Shown here: positions 1-11,740 of the stretch, piece by piece
Layout: the number at the start of each line of letters is the position of its first letter
Numbering within the stretch: position 1 is the stretch's first letter
DNA from: Ashinkailepas kermadecensis
Taxonomy: Eukaryota > Arthropoda > Thecostraca > Neolepadidae
DNA: 64,000 nucleotides
Assembly (NCBI GenBank): GCA_034440615.1
Contig: JAOTOM010005156.1
Location: 1,180,001 to 1,244,000, forward strand
Direction of reading: 5' to 3'
The notes under the pieces: generated by a model
What the model was told of the DNA's origin: nothing
The model's database searches: none
The model's input: the letters and a program-made list of their open reading frames with translations, nothing else
Position numbers and translations under genes: made by a program

Positions 1-1159
1 GAGGTAGGTTTAGTTCTTCCGGTTCTGTCCGGTGCGATGTGAGAGAGTGTATAAGGTACAGAAGTTCTCAGCTTTATTCGTTACGATATGAGTGTCCGAA
101 AAATTTATCCGGCCTCTGGAGTCCGCTCAGTGCATGTCAAATTTTGGCAATACATTTATAGATCTAACGATGTGTGCAATTGTTCCGTGCATGAAGGCCG
201 GCGGAAAAGCGAATCGAGAGCGGAATATTTGGTAGAGAGACTTGTATTGCTATCGTTTTGTATGCTCCTCTTCACTTCGCTACTATTTCACACTTTATTT
301 TGTGTTGTGGTTAGTCAGCCATGGATGACTGCCTTCTTGATATGGCCGTGTAAGTCATTCATTCGTGTCCAATGCATCGAGTGATGCGAAGGGCGGACCC
401 AGGAAGTTTGATCGTGGCGCACCTGCTTAAAGGAAGGGGCGCCACTGACGGCAAAGTGGGCCATGTTTGGTCACGATGAGGGTATACTTGTCGCTTCCTG
501 AAAGGGTGCTTCCGAACCGTCGCAATGACTATGACTATTCCAGGGTGACGTTAACCCCACCCCTACCCGATCCACCCTTGAGTAGTGCTAATTTTTCGCA
601 ATATTACCGTCAAACAGTGCGATATAGCAGCATATACACATTTGGTGCTCTTTCTAGCCTCAATGGTAGCATTGAGATGCTCGCATAGGGCAGTTAGTGT
701 GATCAAATTGGATGCATAATAGCTGAAACTAAAACGATAGCATTTTAAAGGTACTCATGTTTTACACGGCACTCCTAGTATGCTTAAAAAAACACGAGAA
801 AAAGTGCTATTCTTAGCACCTTCGGGCATTCCTGTTCCATGGCTAATGATTCCAAGCACCATATATTTTCTTACATTGAGCATGGTGCTAAATTATCAGG
901 GATGCGAAGTGTAGCTCCGAGATAGTACCCAAAAGCCTGCTTAAACCAAGCTGGAGGAGGGAGCTTGTTTTTTACCATTTGGATCAGCATCCCTCTGAGG
1001 CTAAGCTTTTTACGGTGCAAATGAGCCGATTTTCGAGTTTGCACTTACCAAGCACCGTAGTAGCACCACACACAGTCATGGATCATTTCGCCTTCATCTT
1101 CCTGACGCTCGCATAACCACAAACTTTGAATGTAATGCTCCCCTACAATGGAAATATAC
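1..1159. other. No recognisable gene
   Basis: Mixed-composition sequence with short open frames only. No homology, splice-supported exon or repeat structure was recognised. The Ig3 exon expected somewhere left of 7.9 kb was looked for and not seen. Confidence 0.5.
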
Positions 1160-1200
1160 ACTTGCTCTGCCTTTACTTGTGAAGTAAAGGCAGAGCAAGT
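1160..1200. repeat. Perfect 19-bp hairpin
   Basis: Arms 1160-1178 and 1182-1200 (ACTTGCTCTGCCTTTACTT and its exact complement) are separated by GTG. No other family member was seen in the window. Confidence 0.95.
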
Positions 1201-1737
1201 AAGCAATTAGTAAGCTTTACAGGCGACGCAAATAAACTTTGCGATCGGCACACCTCTAAGCTTACTGCAACTCACTCGCTCATTCACTAGCAGCAGAAAA
1301 TGTAGATACGGAGGATAATTATAGGACAAGCGAAAGGACGCCTGGGAAGTTCAGCATTACTTCTTTAGTAGGCAGGGGTAATCGGTCAAACTGTAATTGC
1401 TCTACACGATCGGAAGCCACTTAGGCACTCCATTAATCAGTGAAAATCGATCGTATCTTCTAGCATGCACTACTGATATTGGGATTGATAGCATCCACTA
1501 TTCAGAGAACGCCGTATCAATGTTGCTATATTGTAATCATGTGCTTTCAAATCGGTGACGCTATAAACAGGCTTCCTAAAAGTGAAAAAGTGAGTCCTAA
1601 AAGTGAAAAAGTGAGCCCGAATATGTCCTAATATTTTTATCAAAAGCATGGCCCATACTTGGCAAAGCTTGCCGCTTCGACCCTTGTCGCATCGTCCGAT
1701 CTGGAGAGCCAGCTTCGACGGCATATGTGTAGCAGAG

Positions 1738-1890
1738 CGCTAAGCATGTCGTCGATCCACTAACAGGCTCGGGTAGCCGAGACCTTTTCTATGTGGTCTC
1801 GATATACATGCTAAGCCTATGTGCTTTAGCATGTTGTCGACGCACCAACACGGCCAGGTAGCCAAGACCTTCCCTGTGTAGCTGCCAGCC
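1738..1890. repeat. Imperfect tandem duplication, about 80-95 bp unit
   Basis: Two copies share TAGCATGTCGTCGA/TAGCATGTTGTCGA, GGTAGCC(G/A)AGACCTT and a TGTG-rich end. No coding sense. Confidence 0.6.
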
Positions 1891-2255
1891 GAGTTGATCT
1901 GGCCATAATCATGGCTGCCATTCGGGACTCAAGCCCGCTTGCAGCTGGCTTTTACAAGCCCACCGCCCTTTCCTCCGCCTACTGGGGCGGAATTATCTCT
2001 GGGAAAGTATCATGCCAACATCTAAGCTAGTTCAATTGTCAGTCTGGTTCCGAGGAAGGGTACAGGCTGCTTCCCATCAATGGAAAGGCTATTACGTGTC
2101 CCGTTTTTTTTTCTTCTCTTTTTAAATAAGGATCCACATAACACCTCGTTTTTGTCTTCTTTTTATGGAAGCATTATTCATCCCGTGAGGTTAAGTACTG
2201 CACAATCTGCAACTAGCTCTGATCGCAGCTACTCCTCGAAATCGAGCATCTGGTT

Positions 2256-2418
2256 GACCATCGATCATCATCAACGGTCAATGGTGGAGACTACCATCGA
2301 TCACCAATGGCGGAAACTACCATCTACCGTCAATGGTAGCAACCACCATCGACCGTCAATGGCGGAAACTACCATCGACCGTCAATGGTAGCGACCACCA
2401 TCGACTGTCAATGGTGGA
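2256..2418. repeat. Degenerate tandem repeat, about 27-bp unit, 6 copies
   Basis: Units contain ACCATCGACCGTCAATGGT, whose ends ACCAT and ATGGT are inverted. Variants alternate GGCGGAAACT and GGTAGCGACC. Confidence 0.75.
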
Positions 2419-3865
2419 GTGCGAGCCTGGTGAGTGCGGAAGTTCCACGGCATACCTTGGGTAGCAGTTGTCAGAAGAGTATCCATGGAATCGATTACCT
2501 ATGGGAATGTGACAAATCGTATGCATGCGTCAGGTGCACGGCAAACCCGCGGTCGACCAGAGCAGCGGTTCATGTTTGTGTCGCTGCCCACTTCGAACAG
2601 TCTTGAAAACGGCGTGCACGCAGCGGAATTTGTCTTGAGAATGCGTTTGGAGGTAAGCATTACGCGACGGTTTTTTTCTCAGGCCGGGTGACTACGCATT
2701 ACCTTCCAAATTCGAACTCAATTGATCTCAATGATTACATCCTTCATCCAAGAGTCAGCTTCATGCAGGGAGCCATGTGGGGAAGGCTGCAGAAGTGTTG
2801 AATTGCTATCATTTGATCTCGGCGGACGCCACACCGTCACCTGCAGCTGCTGCACGCCAGGCAAACTCACCGCAGCAGCTGATTGCCGACAGGTTCCAAT
2901 TGCAATCGGCCGAACAGATCTGGAGATACAAGATGCGAGACAAGGTGCTGCACTTCAAACCGCAAGTACTAGCTTAATTTAGCTTCATGTGAATTAATTT
3001 AGGTTTATGTGAATCCTGTACGTACGCATATTCGCCATGTACCCTGCCTCTGAGAGAAGTACCTGCTTACCGACAAAGCACAACTTTTTGATCGACTGAT
3101 CACATCGGAGTTTAACTGACCTGCACTTTGATCAAATGTAGGCTAGGTTAGGTAGGTCAACGGGCTAAGTAGGCTACTTTAGGCAGATCAGGGGGTTCAG
3201 TGATGTGCCAATCAGTTTTGAAAATAAGGAGGCAGCTAAGCGTGCTACATATCCAGTAATCTGCATATATGCATTCTCATTAACTTGCCATGATGGGTTT
3301 CTACTGCTACTGAGCTCTGTGTTCATCAGTTAAACTATCAGCCTGCATTGTTGGAGCAAACTTTGTCAGGTCAATAAATTAACTGAATTATCTAAGCTCC
3401 AAGATAATTAGAGTAGCGAGATGTTAAAACACACGCGTGGGAGGGGCTTTCTAGCCCCATCGTAATTTCTGAACCAATGGAACAATGGACCAATGAATCA
3501 AATACAGTGAAGTGTGTGGATAGCTCAACAGGTCATTAGGTCGCATTAGGTCGCATTAGGTCATGATTTATTTTGTTAAATTCAAAGTCATCGATAGTGT
3601 TACAAGCCAGATTACGTAAAAAAGATGCAGAACATTTCTGGAAAATATTTAGTGTACACAATATGTCTGAAAACAGTTCCTATGATTAAATACTATGCGT
3701 ATGAGTAAATATGGGGAAAAAACTGTCATTTGCTCATGTCACATGCATGTGGTCAAATGAGGAAAAGGTGAAATGAGGTCATGTGAGGCCACTGCCATCT
3801 GTACAGACGCGCTGCACCAGATGCATGCTTGTCACTCGAGTCAAACGCCAGATACAAGCTCGATA
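2419..3865. other. No recognisable gene
   Basis: Short frames only. Contains TAGGTTAGGTAGGT-like stretches (3140-3160) and three TTAGGTCGCA-type units (3534-3562). Nothing supports a gene. Confidence 0.4.
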
Positions 3866-3881
3866 CAATATAGTCGTATGT
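3866..3881. repeat. Target-site duplication, left copy
   Basis: CAATATAGTCGTATGT, identical to 4065-4080. Confidence 0.92.
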
Positions 3882-4064
3882 TTGTTTGTTTGTTTATTGG
3901 GTTGTTCTCGACGCACTTTTTGCACGATCACGGCTAATGGCGCCGCCCACACTGTTTCGCCGGTGGGCCGCGGGATTGGGAAATGTCCCGAGTGGTGAGA
4001 GTGTTGAACTCGGGACCTTTGGTGCCCAGAGCTCAACACCTTAACCACTCGGACATTCCCGCCC
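3882..4064 (-). mobile_element. tRNA-derived SINE with (CAAA)n tail and 16-bp target-site duplication
   Basis: Read on the minus strand, the head GTCCGAGTGGTTAAGG is an A-box like that of tRNA-Ser/Leu, followed by a GAGTTCAACAC B-box-like stretch, a GC-rich body and an (AAAC)n tail. CAATATAGTCGTATGT occurs exactly at 3866-3881 and 4065-4080, so the whole element and its boundaries are defined by the duplication. Confidence 0.9.
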
Positions 4065-4080
4065 CAATATAGTCGTATGT
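4065..4080. repeat. Target-site duplication, right copy
   Basis: CAATATAGTCGTATGT, identical to 3866-3881. Confidence 0.92.
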
Positions 4081-5195
4081 GCGTTCAAAAAGAGCTAAGG
4101 CTCTCATTGCAGCTATGCTACGCCAAATGCCACGCTATGCATGCAACGATATATTATGATGTCTTACATTTGGTACTTATCCCAGGATAAGGTCGAGGAT
4201 CACTCCAGAGTAACTTTCAGCGCTGAATTGAAACGCAACATCAATGTTTACCCCAGAGAGGGAAGAACGATGCATTTTCAGCAAAATTTGGAGCAGTTTA
4301 AAATAAACCTAGGTCATGCAATGAACATGGATGATGAGTGGTAATGTACTGGATTATCTATAGAGGCAGGGTCAATAAGTAGCACATGCCATCTTAGGTG
4401 CGTCAAACACTTATGGAACGGGAGAACGCCGCGCATGCGAAAACATAGACACGCGTAACCTGAAATGACTTTGAATCCGATCATGGGTGATCTCAGGACT
4501 ATCAAAATGGATAATCGGATAAGGGGCCAGTCATCCGCATACGAGCCAATAACAAGCTTTTCGGCCGGCCGTGACGTCATTGAACTGACGACCTTGAAAC
4601 GACCTTGGTGACGTTGTCATGATTGTAGCGATGAATGGAGGCGTGCAGTAATTAAAGAGACGTATCGTGGCGCATTTTAAAGCGTTTTCAAAGCAAGTAG
4701 ACGCAGTTGACGACGTGGAAGCCACATCTAAATGCATGTTCATTCGCGCGCTTTTATTTATTTGAAGCTTCCATTAATATGGAAACTGGTGACGAAATAC
4801 AACCTGTCATACTGAAATGTGAGCTGACGAATAATTGAACGACATCTTGTACTGGCCCAAGTTTACCCTGAATTCAAGTTTTCTCTCCGGCGTACCTGTT
4901 TACTTCACAGTACCAAATGCTTAGGCTCACTTGGGGGTTACCTATTATATATACTATATATCATTCAGGATAAATCAGGGGGAAAAGCAAAAGCGTGTTA
5001 ATGCTATTTTTTTTGTGCAAAATGCATGGAACGTCGAAAACGCTGGATGGAATGCTGGAAGTGCTGGAAATGCTGGAAAATATTCGTGTCGTGCTTGCTG
5101 CCAATATGCCCACGATAACTCGGGAAATTGACAACGTAATTATTTTTCGCATTGCTTCCATAGAATTATTTTGTTTTGCTTCCAGGTGTTACGTC
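4081..5195. other. No recognisable gene
   Basis: AT-richer intergenic-type sequence. TGACGTCA occurs at about 4570-4577. Short GAATGCTGGAAGTGCTGG-type slippage lies near 5050. Confidence 0.4.
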
Positions 5196-5209
5196 GCCGG
5201 GACGGCCCA

Positions 5210-5400
5210 CATGCGGTCTCAGTGCCCCATCTCTGCGGCGGCATGGCGGATCACGCATGGTCTCGGCACCCCGTCTCAGCGGAGGAATGACGGACCACAT
5301 GCGGTCTCGACGCCCCGTCTCAGCGGCGACAGGACGAACCAAATGCGGTCTCGGCACCCCGTCTCAGCATCCCGTATCAACACCCTATCGGCGGCATGGC
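5210..5400. repeat. Tandem repeat, about 55-bp unit, 3-4 copies
   Basis: CACCCCGTCTCAGCGG recurs with ATGCGGTCTCGGCACCCC and GACGGACCACATG-type spacers. Confidence 0.75.
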
Positions 5401-5597
5401 GGCATGGCCACGTTAGTGCTCCGTCGAAATGCCATGTGTTCTGTGGATGGCAGGTGTGTGGGCCAAGTGAAGGACGACATCCGCCGGTACTCACAGTTGA
5501 CCGTCACCATAGTCCTCTTGCTGACCGGCGGTGGACTGTAACGATACACAACAGCAATGGTAAGCGCCATGCTCCACCACAAGAGTTGCCGCGCATT

Positions 5598-6640
5598 GCC
5601 ACCAATCGGAGCTCATCTGCACAGCCGTCAAAACGTCACAGACACGTTACTTGGGTCCCACGACGACCGTCACACAAGACCATCTACACAGCCGTCAAAA
5701 CGTACAGACAGTTCTACGACCAAGCCATCTGAACGTAACACGTCACAGACACGTTACTTGGGTCCCACGACGACCGCCACACAAGTCCATCTACACAGCC
5801 GTCAAAACGTCACAGACACGTTACTTGGGTCCCACGACGACCGTCACACAAGACCATCTACACAGCCGTCAAAACGTCACAGACACGTTACTTGGGTCTC
5901 ACGACGACCGTCACACAAGTCCATCTACACAGCCGTCAAAACGTCACAGACACGTTACTTGGGTCCCACGACGACCGTCACACAAGACCATCTGCACAGC
6001 CGTCAAAACGTCACAGACACGTTACTTGGGTCCCACGACGACCGTCACACAAGACCATCTGCACAGCCGTCAACACGTCACAGACACGCCATTTGGGTCT
6101 CACGACGACCGCCACACAAGACCATCTGCACAGCCGTCAAAACGTCACAGCACGTCATTTGGGTCTCACGACGACCGCCACACAAGTCCATCTACACAAC
6201 CGTCAAAACGTCACAGAAACCCAATTTGGGTCCCACGACACCGCCACACAAAATCACAGCCGTCAAAACGTCACAGCACGTCATTTGGGTCTCACGACGA
6301 CCGCCACACAAGTCTATCTGCACAGCCGTCAAAACGTCACAGCACGTCATTTGGGTCTCACGACGACCGCCACACAAGTCTATCTGCACAGCCGTCAAAA
6401 CGTCACAGACACGCATTTGGGTCCCGACGACCGTCACACAAGTCTATCTGCACAGCCGTCAAAACGTCACAGCACGTCATGTGGGTCTCGCGACGACCGT
6501 CACACAAGACCATCTGCACACTGTCAACACGTACAGATGCACGTTACTTGGGTCCCACGATGACCGCCACACAAGACCATCTGCACAGCCGTCAAAACGT
6601 CACAGACACGTCAGTTTGTTTACAGCCGTCAAATAATGGA
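5598..6640. repeat. 67-bp minisatellite, about 15 copies
   Basis: ACGTTACTTGGG recurs at 5751, 5818, 5885, 5952 and 6019, exactly 67 bp apart. Later units lose a few bases. Each unit has CAGCCGTCAAAACGTCACAG and CACGACGACCG(T/C)CACACAAG. As 67 is not a multiple of three, one frame reads all three phases and stays open; the 359- and 331-residue frames here are array products, not genes. Confidence 0.95.
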
Positions 6641-6644
6641 TCAT

Positions 6645-7530
6645 GATTCATCAAGGCACGTTTAAGGAATAATGTAGGCAATCAAACATAATCTGAAATT
6701 TGATGTACCAGCGCGTAAAGGACATATCACAATTGGCTATGACATTAACAGAGAAAACAGGAAGCGAACAAATGCAATTATCGGCATTTAGTTCACTGGC
6801 TTCATATCTGAAATACATTGCAGGAGACATAGCTATTCAATTGGAGTCATGTGAACGACAGTCCTTAGGATCTACCGGAAACGTCATCTCTATCACCATC
6901 TCTTACAGTCGGGGTAGACGAAATGTGAAAAATGTCGCCAACACGAATTGAAATCGTGTTAACGTGTCACATTTCGACCATTACTCGCATATGTCGTCAT
7001 TGCATAGGAAGTCACATAATCTTTGCTTCGAGGTAATAGTGTGACAAACACAAGTACATTTAAGATGCCATATTCTCATTTCCAAATACTTAAATAACGC
7101 AACCTTTTGCATGGTACCGCATCAAAAAGAAGCAGAACGATATCTACCGGGATCTATGTTTTGACAATTTATGTCGTCGTTCGACACATCCGACATTCGA
7201 TATTTCCAGGAATGTTCCAAGCGCTTATCTTCCAGACCACAAACCACTGCTCGATGTTCTGCTCCGCGCTTTGCGTATTTCATGCCGATATCTGTCTTGT
7301 GGATTTTTCCTGAGAACGAAAATCTACCACTTACATTGTAGCCAAGTAGTGCGCTTTGTTCGCCACTGATTGCGATTTCAGGAATTTCAGGAATTTCATT
7401 CAGTCATATTCCTCCAGGGAGGTATCCGCGTTCCGCGTAATACATGCGAAAAGTGCAACATTACACCAAAACAAGCTTGGCTAATTTCCAGGATTCGACA
7501 TGGTGAATTGACATCTGCAATTTGTACTGT
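6645..7530. other. No recognisable gene
   Basis: AT-rich sequence left of the exon 5 array. This is where an Ig3 exon might lie; none was recognised. Confidence 0.4.
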
Positions 7531-7532
7531 AC

Positions 7533-7896
7533 CTGACGCTGGACACGATGCTGACTGTATTGCATAGGTACTATATCGCATCTGTACTGTACCTGTGTGT
7601 CCCGTACTGTACCTGACGTTGGTCACAATGCTGACTGTACTGCATATATACTGTACCGCATATGCATTATAATGCATCTGTACTGTACCGTGTGGGTACC
7701 GTACTGTACCTGACGCTGGACACGATGCTGACTGACTGTACTGCATATGTGCTGCACTGCATTTGTACTGTACCATGTCTGTGCCGTACCGTATCTGACA
7801 CTGAATACGATACTGACTGATTTTACTGCATATGTGCTGCACTGCATATGTATTATACCGTGTCTGTATCGTACTGCATCTGACACTGAACACGAA
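7533..7896. repeat. Degenerate 80-97 bp minisatellite abutting exon 5b
   Basis: CTGAC(G/A)CTG(G/A)ACACGA-type motifs start at 7533, 7613, 7710, 7795 and 7880. The last one, CTGACACTGAACACGA, runs directly into the donor of exon 5b. The same ACTGAACACGA is the spacer between exon 5 copies. Confidence 0.8.
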
Positions 7897-7902
7897 ACTC
7901 AC

Positions 7903-7990
7903 ATGCCGTTGTTGGCGATGCAGAGATAGACACCCATCTCAGAGCGTGTCACCCGCTCCAACTGCAGCACCTCACCAGTGAAGGTAGCAA
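7903..7990 (-). CDS. Exon 5, copy b: tandem duplicate of the Ig2-closing exon
   Basis: This 88-nt exon repeats copy a with one synonymous difference (GCT instead of GCC in the first full Ala codon), so it encodes the same peptide. It has its own donor (AT/GTGAGT) and its own acceptor (GTGTTCAG). The 17 nt between donor a and acceptor b is too short for a spliceosomal intron, so one transcript could use a or b but not both. Retaining the spacer puts a TGA directly after the last codon of copy a. It may be a mutually exclusive exon, a very recent duplication with no coding consequence, or an assembly artefact of a polymorphic duplication. Confidence 0.75.
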
Positions 7991-8007
7991 CTGAACACGA
8001 GACTCAC

Positions 8008-8095
8008 ATGCCGTTGTTGGCGATGCAGAGATAGACACCCATCTCAGAGCGTGTCACCCGCTCCAACTGCAGCACCTCACCAGTGAAGGTGGCAA
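8008..8095 (-). CDS. Exon 5, copy a: end of Ig domain 2
   Basis: The exon is 88 nt. Two bases complete a Val codon with exon 4, then 28 codons end in the Ig2 closing motif RVTRSEMGVYLCIANNG, with the second Ig2 cysteine at about residue 201. The acceptor is TTTTGTATTTCAG, with a good pyrimidine tract. The donor is AT followed by GTGAGT, phase 2. If the donor is not used, the frame runs into ATG-TGA and stops at once. A second, nearly identical copy lies 105 bp downstream. Copy a has the better acceptor because copy b has only the 17-nt spacer upstream of it. Confidence 0.9.
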
Positions 8096-8169
8096 CTGAA
8101 ATACAAAACGAATAAGCGTCACAGTGGCTTCAGAGAGAGCCTAAGAAACTTGAACCGACCAGATGATTA

Positions 8170-8410
8170 CATGCATGGGCGGGTACAGGGATGCGGGGAA
8201 AACTGGGGACATGTTCCTCCAAGGTGCAGGTGGTGGCCCTCTGTCGGGAAAAGGCACCCATCCAGAAAGATTAAAGTGCACCCCCGATTCAACGGATTTT
8301 TTTTTCAGTCGAAGGCGTTCCTCCAGGGACTTTAGCAATGGCGTCCCGCCGAGAAGAAATGACGGCCAACGAGACGACTTCCCTGATAACAATTCCTGGA
8401 TCCGCACCTG
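8170..8410 (-). mobile_element. Non-autonomous repeat, family A, copy 1
   Basis: The minus strand starts near GCGGATCCAGGAATTG, contains GGGGGTGCACTTTAATC and GGGTGCCTTTTCCCGAC, and ends CCCCGCATCCCTGTACCCGC. The same landmarks occur in the same order at 24770-24930. No coding capacity. Confidence 0.65.
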
Positions 8411-9729
8411 CATGCCCATTGCCGTAAATGCATGCAAAACGTAAATGTTTTTGTGCATCGTGTACCTGAGTATGTGTAAGCCGAAGGATGTTCGCATACC
8501 CAAATAACGGGTATATTTTCCAAGCTTGGTGGGGAAGAGCCAAGTAAAAGTTTATCAAACCGCGACAATTTGCTGGAATAAGGGAACATACGAACTTCTC
8601 ATGATAAGCCTAGGGATGGAGACAAACTAATATTTTAAGGAAAATGAAGGGTGCATGTCACCTAGCCACAATGGCAGATAACGCACTCACGATATATATA
8701 CGAGGGACACTCACTGATGGCTGATGCTAATTTTCATTACAATTAGTTCTTACTGGTAAGAATGTACCAACCAAATATTATCATTTCGATCTTCATTCGG
8801 AGCTTTTACCGCATGCTGAAGACGTGCATCGCATTTGTAGAATTGCAGGTACATCTGGTTTGATACTCGGCCCTAATTCTGAATGAGATGGAAAATTCCC
8901 CAGTGACACCAATTAATATATTCATGAATTAAGGTATCCGGTATGTTAGCTTCCTTTCTTAATCATTTTTATAATTTTAATCCGAAAGTTCAAATCCGTC
9001 CTGCGCTAGCATCCTCAAGCTTTCCCTATGTCCTCAAGCTTTTCCTAGCGTGTCTAGCGCCAGATCTTATCATTTACCATTCGTTCACCATAGTTCTATT
9101 AGCACATTGTAAGTCCACGTAACAGGCCCGCACTTTTATTTCCACAGGTTTCTGCGACACCACTGGAATTCCTTCACATTTCTACACATGGACAACTCCG
9201 CTGCGACTGGTTTCTGGATGCATTGCATCAAAGGCCGACATTCGCGATTTTTCGATAAATTTGCGTCTTTATCACGAAGCAAAAATGTCATGTAATTAAC
9301 CCCATCTCGCTTTGCTGGCAACTTGCTTTTGGGCCAATGCCCTGGTTAACTAAGATTAAACGCCAAGTTTTGCCCCTCTTTGCCATGATCTCGCGGCACT
9401 ACACCAGATACTTTGAAACACTACTCTCATTACCAAGTACAGTACTTGACTCATCGCTATGATGGAGAGCGAGCTATGCACCATGTTATAGGCTGCTCCA
9501 CCAGGGTCGCTGTCATCGCCAACGCATTGCCTACGGGGACGTTTTAGGACCCTGGCGCAGGCTGATTTTTGTTGTTGGAAAATTCAACGACAGTGCTCAT
9601 TTCTAGTCCTCTAGCAAAATCACTTCGCATGACCACCATGATTATGAAAGACTAGATGCACACCAACTCTACTGTTTCCCTCAGCATTGGTGCGTTCAAA
9701 ATCGTTGAGTATTCTACACCATATAGCTG
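8411..9729. other. Intron 4 sequence, no recognisable gene
   Basis: AT-rich intronic sequence of the Ig gene. Only short frames, and no repeat family recognised. Confidence 0.4.
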
Positions 9730-9855
9730 TGTTCACCAACCGGGTTCAAACAGCATTACCCAACCGAGTTTGAGCCGCATTACCCGACCGGATTCGAACC
9801 ACATTACCCAACCGAGTTGAGCCGCATTACCAGACTGGGTTCGAGTAGCATGACC
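9730..9855. repeat. Degenerate tandem repeat, about 26-29 bp unit, 4-5 copies
   Basis: Variants of GCATTACCCAACCGAGTT and GGGTTCGA alternate. It is followed by a CCTAACCTAACCGAACCG slip tract. Confidence 0.75.
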
Positions 9856-10583
9856 TGGCCTAGCCTAACCTAACCGAACCGAACAAAACCGGATCGTATC
9901 GACCAAAACAACCTAACTTGGTCTGACCTGACGTGACCTATTCTGATCTGCTGTGGCCTCAACTCCGAGGTGCTCCTGTCAAAGTCAAAGCACGCACCGA
10001 ACGGTCACATGGTGCCATCCACTCGGTTGCCAACGTCATAGGCAGCTGATGCTCTATGGGTCGTAGGATTAGAGATAAAAAAATCCCGGATCGTACGACT
10101 TATGAAATTGTCTGCTGGCTTCGTTGTCGAAATAATCGTACGGAATATGTGCACGTCCCCCGAATCCATCTAGGTCAGTCCATTGTGCCCTCCCAGAAAA
10201 ATTACGGAACTTACTCCCATGCGAGCGACCGCCATGTATAAATCTTCAAGAGAAACCTCTCGAGCCTTCCACTCAAAACTGTTTCTCCGATATTAAAAGA
10301 ACGTTGCTTGACGACACACCCTAATACATATCAAGCGCGCAAGAACAGCCAAGCAAAGGAGTGAGCGGGTGGAGAGCCACATTTTAAGTTGATTCTTTTC
10401 GTGCAGCGTTGTTCCCGTTGCTTCTTGTTGCTATGCCCTTAATACAGGCAACTCTTTGTTCGAAGCAGGGAATATATGCAAAGTAATGCATAGGAAATTA
10501 CATTTCATCGGGAAATGCGCCACATAACCACCGTATTGAACACCAAAGGGCAATAGCCAAACATTTCTAATGGACTCCATGCT
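9856..10583. other. Intron 4 sequence, no recognisable gene
   Basis: Begins with slippage of CTAAC/CGAAC words and continues as ordinary intronic sequence. Confidence 0.4.
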
Positions 10584-10660
10584 CAGTAAGACCACTACAC
10601 CACAGACCACAGTAAGACCACTACACCACAGACCACAGTAAGACCACACACAGTAAGATA
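10584..10660. repeat. 27-bp tandem repeat, 2.7 copies
   Basis: CAGTAAGACCACTACACCAC repeats with period 27; the last unit is shortened. Confidence 0.85.
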
Positions 10661-10892
10661 AATCCTGGTGCACCACCATCCAGCCATGAGGTGCAATAAA
10701 AATAAGGATAAAAAGGGAGCTGAAGTGCAGTTCTGTGATGGGCGGACTTCCGGCTAGATGCCACCAAACTATCATCAACAGTCAGTTGTGGCGTATTCAC
10801 TAACGTACAACTCCCTACTCATCAACAGAAAGCTACGTCGCTTCCACCCGCACCGACACTTCACATGTCCCAGTCCGTCCCTGTCTGACTTC

Positions 10893-11300
10893 TGACTTCT
10901 GACCCACCTCTGACACCACGTCTGACCCACCTCTGCCACCACGTCTGACCCACCTCTGCCACCACGTCTCACCCACCTCTGCCACCACGTCTCACCCACC
11001 TCTGCCACCACGTCTGACCCACCTCTGCCACCACGTCTGACCCACCTCTGCCACCACGTCTGACCCACCTCTGCCACCACGTCTGACCCACCTCTGCCAC
11101 CACGTCTCACCCACCTCTGCCACCACGTCTCACCCACCTCTGCCACCACGTCTGACCCACCTCTGCCACCACGTCTCACCCACCTCTGCCACCACGTCTC
11201 ACCCACCTCTGCCACCACGTCTCACCCACCTCTGCCACCACGTCTCACCCACCTCTGCCACCACGTCTCACCCACCTCTGCCACCACGTCTCACCCACCT
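10893..11300. repeat. 23-bp minisatellite, about 17 copies
   Basis: CACGTCT(G/C)ACCCACCTCTG plus CCAC repeats with exact 23-bp period. The G/C site is the main variant: a C-only block occupies the last five units. The right end stops sharply at a GC-rich island. Confidence 0.95.
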
Positions 11301-11740
11301 GTGGCCGGCGCGTGCGGTGCCGGTTCAGCCGGCCGCCGGAGCTGGCCACCTGACCAGCGTCTGAATCAGGCCGGTCATCCACCGCCGGGCGCCGGCCAGA
11401 TCGTATCGTGCCACTGCCCGGCTTTCAATAAGAGCCGGCCGAATTTATCGCCCGATTCTTAAGCATCGCGGTGCCCGGCCGAGATTTTACATTTCAATGA
11501 TTTTGTTCGCGAGCGCGCCACTTTTCTCGAGTGGGCATTGGCAGGTAAATGAAGTGGCGTTTCCGCGTCGGCGACCGGCCGGTAGATGTGTCGCGACTCG
11601 GCATGCCTGTTTGGACTCGACGTGACTGAGCTACGAGTCGATGAAACCGAGCTACGGGCCGACGTGACTGAGCACGAGTTCCGCTACAATCAAGAAGTTG
11701 AGGGGGACGTCGACAACTTCAAGCCGATTACTTGCATGCA
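11301..11740. promoter_or_regulatory. GC-rich non-repetitive island, possible regulatory DNA
   Basis: CpG-rich sequence with many CCGGCC/GGCCGG words and short AT cores (CGGCCGAATTTATCGCCC, ATTTTACATTTCAATG). No open frame or repeat explains it. It lies in intron 4. Function is inference. Confidence 0.3.

Noticed and set aside
9866..9890. CCTAACCTAACC resembling the arthropod telomere repeat TTAGG
   Set aside because: Only two units inside a longer slip tract of CTAAC/CGAAC words; no telomeric array.
10893..11300. CRISPR-like regularity of the 23-bp, 29-bp and 22-bp repeats
   Set aside because: There are no unique spacers between units and the host is an animal, so they are minisatellites.
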